A stretch of 64,000 nucleotides of DNA. Origin: Slackia sp. ZJ119. GTDB taxonomy: Bacteria; Actinomycetota; Coriobacteriia; Coriobacteriales; Eggerthellaceae. The stretch covers positions 86,811 to 150,810 of the forward strand of contig NZ_JAAKEN010000006.1 of assembly GCF_011039175.1 (NCBI RefSeq), read 5' to 3'. Positions 59,642-64,000 of this stretch are shown here, one piece after another; position 1 is the stretch's first letter; each line of letters begins with the position of its first letter. Under the pieces are notes generated by a model. That model was not told where the DNA came from. It was given only the letters and a program-made list of their open reading frames with translations, and did not search any database. Position numbers and translations under genes: made by a program.

Positions 59642-60199
59642 TTATTCGGCATCCTCGCTGGCGGCCGCGTCTTCTTCGGCAGCCGTTTCGGCGGCTTCTT
59701 CGGCGGCAACCTCTTCAAGCTCGTTTTCGGCAGCTTCTTCGGCGGCCTCTTCCTCGGTCACGCCGACCAGGAGGTTGAGCGTCGCTTTGATGTCGCGATA
59801 CAGCGCAACCTGCACCTTGTGCTCGCCGGAAACCTTGATCGGGTTGTTCAGTTCGATGCGGCGACGGTCGATCTCGACGTCGAGCTGCACAACCAGGGCT
59901 TCGGCGATCATCGCGTTGGTGACCGACCCGAACAGCTGGCCTTCTTCGCCCACGCGGACGTCGATGACGACCTTTGCTCCCTCGAGGGCTTCCTTCAACT
60001 TCTCAGCGTTGGCAATGCGGGTCACTTCGCGCTTTTCAATGTTCTTGCGGCGCTGCTCCAGCTGCTTGAGGTTGCCCTTGGTAGCCGGGATGGCAATGCC
60101 CTGACGGAACAGGTAGTTGTTCGCGAAACCGTCGGCCACGTCGATGACGTCGCCTTCGCCGCCTTTGCCGCGCAATTCATCGAGCAGGATAATCTTCAT
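59642..60199 (-). CDS. rplI: Ribosomal protein bL9 with acidic C-terminal extension
   Basis: A 185-residue large-subunit protein. The conserved L9 part is complete: KIILLDELRGKGGEGDVIDVADGFANNYLFRQGIAIPAT at the start and the C-domain GQLFGSVTNAMIAEAL. After about residue 145 there is a Glu/Ala-rich tail (EEAAEEAAENELEEVAAEEA) not found in most bL9, probably disordered. It follows rpsR by 15 bases. Confidence 0.96.
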   Translation of the reverse strand: MKIILLDELRGKGGEGDVIDVADGFANNYLFRQGIAIPATKGNLKQLEQRRKNIEKREVTRIANAEKLKEALEGAKVVIDVRVGEEGQLFGSVTNAMIAEALVVQLDVEIDRRRIELNNPIKVSGEHKVQVALYRDIKATLNLLVGVTEEEAAEEAAENELEEVAAEEAAETAAEEDAAASEDAE

Positions 60200-60214
60200 A
60201 GCTCCCCCTGACTC

Positions 60215-60475
60215 TTAGCGGTTGCGACGATCACCGCGGCCGCTGACAGCCGGCACGGAGTACGGCATGAGAGCCATGGTGCGGGCACGCTTGACGGCGT
60301 TGGCGATGTCGCGCTGATGCTGGGTGCAGGCGCCCGTCACGCGGCGCGGCTTGATCTTGCCGCGGTCGGTGACGTACTTGCGCAGCATCTGCGTATCCTT
60401 GTAGTCGATGTACTGGATGTCTTCTTTGCAGAACTGGCAGTACTTACGACGAGGCTGTTTAGCGTAATCAGCCAT
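60215..60475 (-). CDS. rpsR: Ribosomal protein bS18
   Basis: An 86-residue small-subunit protein binding 16S rRNA with S6. Core RKYCQFC...IDYKDTQMLRKYVTDRGKIKPRRVTGAC..HQRDIANAVKRARTMALMPY is intact. The CQFC pair plus a later Cys indicates the zinc-binding (C+) form. It is the usual target of RimI acetylation, and RimI is encoded in the fusion at 41649. The C-terminus is extended (SGRGDRRNR). Confidence 0.96.
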   Translation of the reverse strand: MADYAKQPRRKYCQFCKEDIQYIDYKDTQMLRKYVTDRGKIKPRRVTGACTQHQRDIANAVKRARTMALMPYSVPAVSGRGDRRNR

Positions 60476-60498
60476 GTTTGAACCTCTTTCGTAGTTTG

Positions 60499-61002
60499 CT
60501 AGAACGGAATGTCGTCGTCATAGACCGAAGAGGCCGTGTCGACCGGAGCGGCAACAGGAGCAGGCGTGGAAGCCATTGGCACGGGCGCAGCCTGGGCCGG
60601 AGCCATCTGCTGCGGCGCATAGCCGCCGTAGCCGCCCTGGTTCATCGCCGGGGCGCCGTATCCGCTGCCGCCGGTGTTGCGCGACATGAACTCGACTTCC
60701 TCCACGATGACCTCGAGCTTGCTTCGCTTCTGCCCGTCACGTTCCCACTGGCTGTAGCGCAGCTTGCCTTCAATGGCCACCTTCGTGCCTTTTTTCAGGT
60801 ACGGCTCCAACGACACGCCACGCTGACCGAACAGCGTGCAATCGATGAAGTTGGGGTAGTCCTCCCACTCGCCCGTCTGCTGGTTGCGGCGGCGGTCGTT
60901 GACGGCCACGCCGAAGCCAAGGACGGAATAGCCGGACTGCGTCTGGCGCAGTTCGGAGTCGCGGGTGAGGTTTCCGCTGATGACCACTCGGTTGATGCTC
61001 AT
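60499..61002 (-). CDS. ssb: Single-stranded DNA-binding protein
   Basis: A 167-residue SSB with an OB fold (SINRVVISGNLTRDSELRQT, GVAVNDRR, FIDCTLFGQRG, KVAIEGKLRYSQWE), a Gly/Gln/Pro/Ala-rich linker, and the acidic tip DDDIPF that docks replication and repair partners. It stands between rpsF and rpsR, the usual order. It binds ssDNA at the fork with DnaB. Confidence 0.97.
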   Translation of the reverse strand: MSINRVVISGNLTRDSELRQTQSGYSVLGFGVAVNDRRRNQQTGEWEDYPNFIDCTLFGQRGVSLEPYLKKGTKVAIEGKLRYSQWERDGQKRSKLEVIVEEVEFMSRNTGGSGYGAPAMNQGGYGGYAPQQMAPAQAAPVPMASTPAPVAAPVDTASSVYDDDIPF

Positions 61003-61057
61003 GTTCTACCTCTTCTCATGACGATGCCTGGCGCTTGCCAGGCTTGGCGCGTAACCC

Positions 61058-61351
61058 TTAGTCGCGGTCCGGGCGGTTGACGATCATATGGCGCACCACC
61101 GCGTCGGTAATGCGAAGCACACGATCGATCTCGGCGATATTGGCGGGTTCAGCGTGGAAGTCGATGAGAGTGTAGTCACCATCGGTCAAACCATTGATCT
61201 CGTACGCGAGTTTGCGCTTGCCCCAGTTGTCGACATTGTCCACCGTACCTTCGACACCCGTAATCGTGGCGTCGATGCGCTTCATGACAGCGGCACGAGT
61301 TTCATCATCGATCGTCGGAGCGACAATAAACAGCAATTCGTAAGCCTTCAT
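61058..61351 (-). CDS. rpsF: Ribosomal protein bS6
   Basis: A 97-residue small-subunit protein starting at MKAYELLFIVAP. The start is set by AAAGGAGGT just upstream; an in-frame ATG seven codons earlier lies before that site. Motifs: RIDATITGVEGTVDNVDNWGKRKLAYEINGLTDGDYTLIDF and RVLRITDAVVRHMIVN. First gene of the rpsF-ssb-rpsR-rplI(-dnaB) operon. A TAGAAT hexamer on this strand (61424-61429) may be its -10 box. Confidence 0.96.
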   Translation of the reverse strand: MKAYELLFIVAPTIDDETRAAVMKRIDATITGVEGTVDNVDNWGKRKLAYEINGLTDGDYTLIDFHAEPANIAEIDRVLRITDAVVRHMIVNRPDRD

Positions 61352-61757
61352 CAGCTCACCTCCTTTGGACATAACGGCCCCGGGCTGGTGAAGGCGAACG
61401 CCGGGGCAGGAAATAGCCTTGCTATTCTAACAAATAGCCCCTGCAACACGCGCAACAACTTGGCGACCGGGACGACTACATGGGATCGTCATATTTCTTG
61501 CTGAACCCATCTCTCAAGAAACAAGATCCATCATACTGCGGACTTCTTGCACGGCTTTGACCTATATCTGACATTTCATGTCATCGAATCTTTCCGCGTT
61601 GCGCGGGCCTTCTTGCCAGGTTTCGACTTCCTTCGACATGAAAGCTTGCAGAATTCTTGCCTGGTTCTTGCCGGAAAACAGGCGGAATCTGACCGGAAGC
61701 GACGCGAATGCTTGTCGGACGATGGCGCTGGCAATGCGCGGTGCGGGCCCGTAGAGA
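61352..61757. other. Promoter region of the rpsF operon, no gene supported
   Basis: The 400 bases upstream of rpsF contain a TAGAAT hexamer (minus strand, 61424-61429) and complementary GGGGC/GCCCC blocks between it and rpsF that could form an autoregulatory leader. Frames of 60-90 codons on both strands here have no ribosome site or recognisable domain. Confidence 0.5.
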
Positions 61758-61786
61758 GAAAACGCTGCCACACCTACAGCGTTTTC
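61758..61786. terminator. Perfect 10-base hairpin GAAAACGCTG/CAGCGTTTTC
   Basis: A symmetrical hairpin with a 9-base loop lies between the acidic-protein gene and the rpsF operon promoter. Its ends are T-rich on both strands. It is probably a second, bidirectional stop for the acidic-protein transcript. Confidence 0.55.
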
Positions 61787-61811
61787 GCTGGTCAGGATTA
61801 TCTTCTCTAAA

Positions 61812-61846
61812 GATAAACGCGCCCGGCGCAGGAAACGTCGGGCGCG
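61812..61846 (-). terminator. Terminator of the acidic-protein gene
   Basis: Eleven-base arms CGCGCCCGGCG/CGTCGGGCGCG (one G-T) around CAGGAAA, followed on the minus strand by TTTATCTTT, about 75 bases after the stop codon. Confidence 0.75.
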
Positions 61847-61900
61847 GGGGATGCGCTGGCGGAAAACGGCGAAGCAATGCGTATGGTCGCTGCTAGTCTA

Positions 61901-62588
61901 GGGAAACGCTGATTGATTCCCTATGCTTCGGCGCTCTCTTCCTCGTCGGCTTCCATGTCGATGGCGTCGCCTTCCTCGAACTCGTCGCCTTCGAGGTAGC
62001 GATCGTCGATGTCGTCTTCGGAGTACTCGTCAGCCTCTTTCAGGCCTGCCATGAAGTTCGGGGCCTCGCCGATGTAGGCCGGATCTTCCTCGAACGTGTA
62101 CACGCCGTCGTCGTCGACGGTGTACAGATAACCGGCCGCCACGCCATGCTCTTCGCCCGGAATGCCGCCTTCCGCGATCAAGGCGTCGCGGTTGCCGTCG
62201 TCGGTCTCGATGTAGCCGTCGTAGCACAAGGCGTACGCATCGGCGCCGCGAGCGCCTTCCACGGTGTGCCGAGCCAGCTTGAAGCATTCCTCGGCCGAAT
62301 CGCCCGGATGGCTCTCGATGAAAAGGTTCTCTTTCACAACCAAAGCGGTAAACGGTACCACATCGGCACCATTATTCAGTTTTTCCTTGGCTTCTTCCAA
62401 AGTGAACAGCAGTACTTTTTCCAAAGTTTCAGGAATCTCGGGAACCTGAATGTCGGAACTCTCTACGACACGGTCTGCCATGACGAATCCTTTCTGACTC
62501 ATACGCTTGCGAGACGCCTTTGAAGCTTCTTGGAAAGCGTCGATGTATTCCGCCGGCCCTGGGTGGACGGCCTTTATCAGCGTTTCCC
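61901..62588. repeat. IS-end inverted repeats enclosing the acidic-protein gene
   Basis: GGGAAACGCTGAT at 61901-61913 and its exact reverse complement at 62576-62588 match the ends of the IS5-type element at 19174-20460. The left copy also has the CTA before it, as in the IS. Between them is no transposase, only the acidic-protein gene and its upstream region. No clear target duplication is seen (TA on the left, AA on the right). Confidence 0.7.
61921..62481 (-). CDS. Conserved acidic cytoplasmic protein, unknown function
   Basis: A 186-residue protein. The ATG at 62481 follows AAAGGA by six bases; an ATG seven codons earlier precedes that site. No signal peptide or membrane segment. Residues about 15-140 look folded (VLLFTLEEAKEKLNNGADVV, PFTALVVKENLFIESHPGDS, ADAYALCYDGYIETDDGNRD). 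From about 140 the sequence is mostly Glu/Asp and is probably disordered. I do not recognise the family. Its stop codon lies 7 bases from one IS-end repeat and its start 95 bases from the other. A parS-like site lies 129 bases upstream. Confidence 0.75.
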   Translation of the reverse strand: MADRVVESSDIQVPEIPETLEKVLLFTLEEAKEKLNNGADVVPFTALVVKENLFIESHPGDSAEECFKLARHTVEGARGADAYALCYDGYIETDDGNRDALIAEGGIPGEEHGVAAGYLYTVDDDGVYTFEEDPAYIGEAPNFMAGLKEADEYSEDDIDDRYLEGDEFEEGDAIDMEADEEESAEA

Positions 62589-62609
62589 AAAAGCGGGCGC
62601 TTTCAAGCC

Positions 62610-62625
62610 TGTTTCACGTGAAACT
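62610..62625. promoter_or_regulatory. parS-like ParB site (one mismatch)
   Basis: TGTTTCACGTGAAACT matches the 16-base parS consensus except for the last base. It lies between the divergent acidic-protein and ABC-ATPase genes, 9.5 kb from the perfect site at 53088. Confidence 0.85.
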
Positions 62626-62720
62626 TCCGCGCACAAACGCAGCTTTTCAGCGCTTGACAAGCAAAGAATACCCTACCATAGGCGTATCGTTACCAACTTT
62701 CTCAGCAAAAGGATCACGCA

Positions 62721-63542
62721 ATGAACCCGAAACCGTCAACTGCCCCGCTGCTTGAACTGCACGACGCACGCGTCCGCCGAGCCGGCCGGACCATTCTGGC
62801 AGTGGACGAGCTGTGTTTGGCGGAAGGGGAGAAGGTCGCCATATTGGGGCCGAACGGATCGGGGAAGTCGACGCTCGTGCGACTGCTCACGCGCGAAATA
62901 CACCCGCTTCACCGGGAGAAACCGCCGATCCTGTTCCGAGGGCGCGACCGGATTGCGCTCACCGACATCAAGCGGGCGCTCGGCATTGTGTCATCGACGA
63001 TGGAACACGAGATCGACGTGCACCTGACCGCGCTGAACGTGGTGGAAGGCGGCATGTTCGGCACGCTGGGAACGCCGGTTTCCGTGACGAGCACGCCTGC
63101 GACGCAGCAGGCCGCCTTGGAAGCGCTGCGACAGCTTCGGATAGAAGGCTTGGCCGACCAGGACTGCACGACGCTTTCAAGTGGACAGATCAGACGCGTC
63201 CTTATCGCGCGGGCGCTCGTCTCCAACCCCGACACGCTCATTTTTGACGAACCCTGCACCGGACTCGACCCTCAAGGGATTTTCTACGTGCGGCAAGCCA
63301 TGCGCGATTTGGCACGGGCAGGGAAGGGACTCGTCCTGGTAACGCATTACCCCGAAGACATCATGCCCGAAATAAGGCGCGTCGTGTTGTTGAAAGAAGG
63401 GAAGATCGCCGCCGACGGACTGAAAGAAAGCCTTCTGACCAGCGCCGTCATGAGCAAGCTCTTCGAAGCGCCCCTGACCGTCCAAACAAGAACCGACGCC
63501 CGAGGGGAGAGGTATTATTCCCTAGCGGAAAAGTATGAATAA
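62721..63542 (+). CDS. ABC transporter ATP-binding protein (ModF/YlmA-like)
   Basis: A 273-residue ABC ATPase; AAAGGA stands 7 bases before the ATG. Walker A ILGPNGSGKST, Q-loop region replaced by GIVSSTMEHEI, signature LSSGQIRRVLIARAL, Walker B DTLIFDEPCTGLD, and the switch His in LVLVTHYPEDIMPEI. The HYPEDI.P and short DHV..VVEGGMFGT features recall the YlmA/ModF subgroup, which lack a dedicated permease. No permease gene is adjacent in the window. Substrate unknown. Confidence 0.85.
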   Translation: MNPKPSTAPLLELHDARVRRAGRTILAVDELCLAEGEKVAILGPNGSGKSTLVRLLTREIHPLHREKPPILFRGRDRIALTDIKRALGIVSSTMEHEIDVHLTALNVVEGGMFGTLGTPVSVTSTPATQQAALEALRQLRIEGLADQDCTTLSSGQIRRVLIARALVSNPDTLIFDEPCTGLDPQGIFYVRQAMRDLARAGKGLVLVTHYPEDIMPEIRRVVLLKEGKIAADGLKESLLTSAVMSKLFEAPLTVQTRTDARGERYYSLAEKYE

Positions 63543-63613
63543 CATGATCGGACGAACGTGCTAGCCGCCCCTTCGGAAGTGAGGTGGGCACGCTGACCCA
63601 CCAAAGTCAGCGA

Positions 63614-63714
63614 GAGGCCATCAGGTGCGCCGCATCGCCTTGAAAGAGAGGGTCCGCACGCCTTCGCGCGGCGGACCCTCTCTTGAACGGCGAGGCGACG
63701 TGCCTGATGGCCTC
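63614..63714. repeat. Long imperfect hairpin (101 bases)
   Basis: Outer perfect 12-base arms GAGGCCATCAGG/CCTGATGGCCTC and inner perfect 14-base arms AAGAGAGGGTCCGC/GCGGACCCTCTCTT are joined by a partly paired middle (TCGCC/GGCGA) and closed by a 13-base loop. It could be a structured RNA, a transcription barrier after the ABC gene, or a miniature inverted-repeat element. Confidence 0.75.
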
Positions 63715-63727
63715 GCAGCGTCGGCCG

Positions 63728-63758
63728 GTTCCGCCGGTCCCGTCAGGGCCGGCGGAAC
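63728..63758. repeat. Hairpin GTTCCGCCGG/CCGGCGGAAC
   Basis: Perfect 10-base arms with an 11-base loop, 13 bases after the long hairpin. Confidence 0.7.
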
Positions 63759-63784
63759 GACAGTCTGGCGGAGGAGGAGGGATT

Positions 63785-63809
63785 CGATAACCTGCTTCGC
63801 AGATTATCG
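63785..63809. repeat. Hairpin CGATAACCTGC/GCAGATTATCG
   Basis: Eleven-base arms with one mismatch around a TTC loop, third member of the hairpin array. Confidence 0.65.
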
Positions 63810-63843
63810 AGGTTCGTCGCAAGCTCCTCACCTGAATTTGCTA

Positions 63844-63860
63844 AAAACGCTGCGCGTTTT
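63844..63860 (+). terminator. Small terminator-like hairpin
   Basis: AAAACGC and GCGTTTT around TGC, with T residues at the 3' side; the last plus-strand stop candidate after the ABC ATPase gene. Confidence 0.5.
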
Positions 63861-63876
63861 CTTAACGCAAATTGGG

Positions 63877-63992
63877 ATATAGGCAGAAAAGTGTGTCTGG
63901 TTAACCCTTCTTTTCCCAGGTCAGAATAGACGAATCACCGTTTGAACTCGACGCCGTTCGACTTCCATATAGGCAAAAAGATGTGTCCGGTT
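63877..63992. repeat. Pair of 26-base direct repeats (period 90)
   Basis: The segments 63877-63902 and 63967-63992 agree at 22 of 26 positions (ATATAGGCA core, then TGTGTC and GGTT). Repeated terminal sequences of this sort occur at the ends of IS21-like elements, so the edge may cut into another mobile element. The gene that would prove it lies outside. Confidence 0.55.
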
Positions 63993-64000
63993 CTGACTTG

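Larger units (their letters stand above)
63543..64000. other. Right-edge region: hairpin array and direct repeats, no gene supported
   Basis: No coding frame with a ribosome site is seen. The stretch holds a long imperfect hairpin (63614-63714), two more hairpins (63728-63758 and 63785-63809), a small terminator-like hairpin AAAACGC/GCGTTTT (63844-63860), and two direct repeats near the edge (63877 and 63967). Confidence 0.65.

Noticed and set aside
61380..61430. S6:S18-type autoregulatory leader before rpsF
   Set aside because: GGGGC/GCCCC complementarity is present but I could not place the conserved CCG bulge element with confidence.
61547..61877. Small genes upstream of rpsF on either strand
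   Set aside because: Mutually overlapping short frames without ribosome sites, crossing a perfect hairpin and a terminator.

Overview
The window looks like a piece of a G+C-rich actinobacterial chromosome, most likely class Coriobacteriia (Eggerthellaceae-like). I infer this from the base composition, the actinobacterial-style r-protein/ssb/dnaB block, a three-domain TsaB-RimI-TsaD fusion, CIRCE-controlled groEL, very large Cna-B and BIG2/InlB-repeat surface proteins, and acetate kinase. No 16S rRNA is present, so this is an inference. Two ParB-binding parS-type palindromes (53088 and 62610) beside dnaB-rplI-rpsR-ssb-rpsF suggest the right-hand part lies within the origin-proximal domain.

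Layout. 1-11450 (minus): a surface-protein operon with a coiled-coil protein, a signal peptidase I and a giant adhesin that runs off the left edge (at least 3387 residues, CHAP-like domain, two SpaA-like domains, eight Cna-B repeats). 11825-13310 (plus): a DUF4143-type AAA ATPase behind nested palindromes. 13438-18747 (minus): a two-TM protein and a 1532-aa BIG2/InlB-repeat surface protein with an 801-bp internal duplication. 19174-20460: an IS5-type insertion sequence. 20537-24722 (minus): a partial type IV pilus/type II secretion-like operon (PilT, PilC/GspF and four small membrane proteins), with a transglutaminase lipoprotein upstream. 26349-27492: a structured leader and a zinc-ribbon/YARHG protein. 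27797-32833: lipoprotein amidase, lipoprotein serine hydrolase, a toxin remnant with an RHH antitoxin, tRNA-Thr(CGT), a GH25 lysozyme and a DUF368 transporter.

33600-41537: a minisatellite, groEL with CIRCE, a MoxR ATPase/VWA pair and a divergent LRR protein. 41649-45526 (minus): tRNA t6A genes (tsaB-rimI-tsaD fusion, tsaE) and a RelBE-like toxin-antitoxin pair. 45696-51546: two further DUF4143-type ATPases around acetate kinase and a HemW-like radical SAM protein. 51763-54459: purD and purA. 54660-61351 (minus): a YhaN-like SMC-type ATPase with its phosphoesterase partner, dnaB, rplI, rpsR, ssb and rpsF. 61901-62588: an acidic-protein gene bounded by inverted copies of the IS ends. 62721-64000: an ABC ATPase followed by a run of hairpins and two direct repeats that may be the end of another mobile element.

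The surface-protein, signal peptidase, lysozyme/amidase and pilus genes together describe cell-envelope building and adhesion. The right half is core replication, translation and nucleotide metabolism. The observations most worth following are: three ATPase paralogues with unrelated large inverted repeats upstream, the MoxR-VWA-LRR cassette, the IS-end-flanked gene, the structured RNA leader at 26349-26477, and the hairpin array after 63600.
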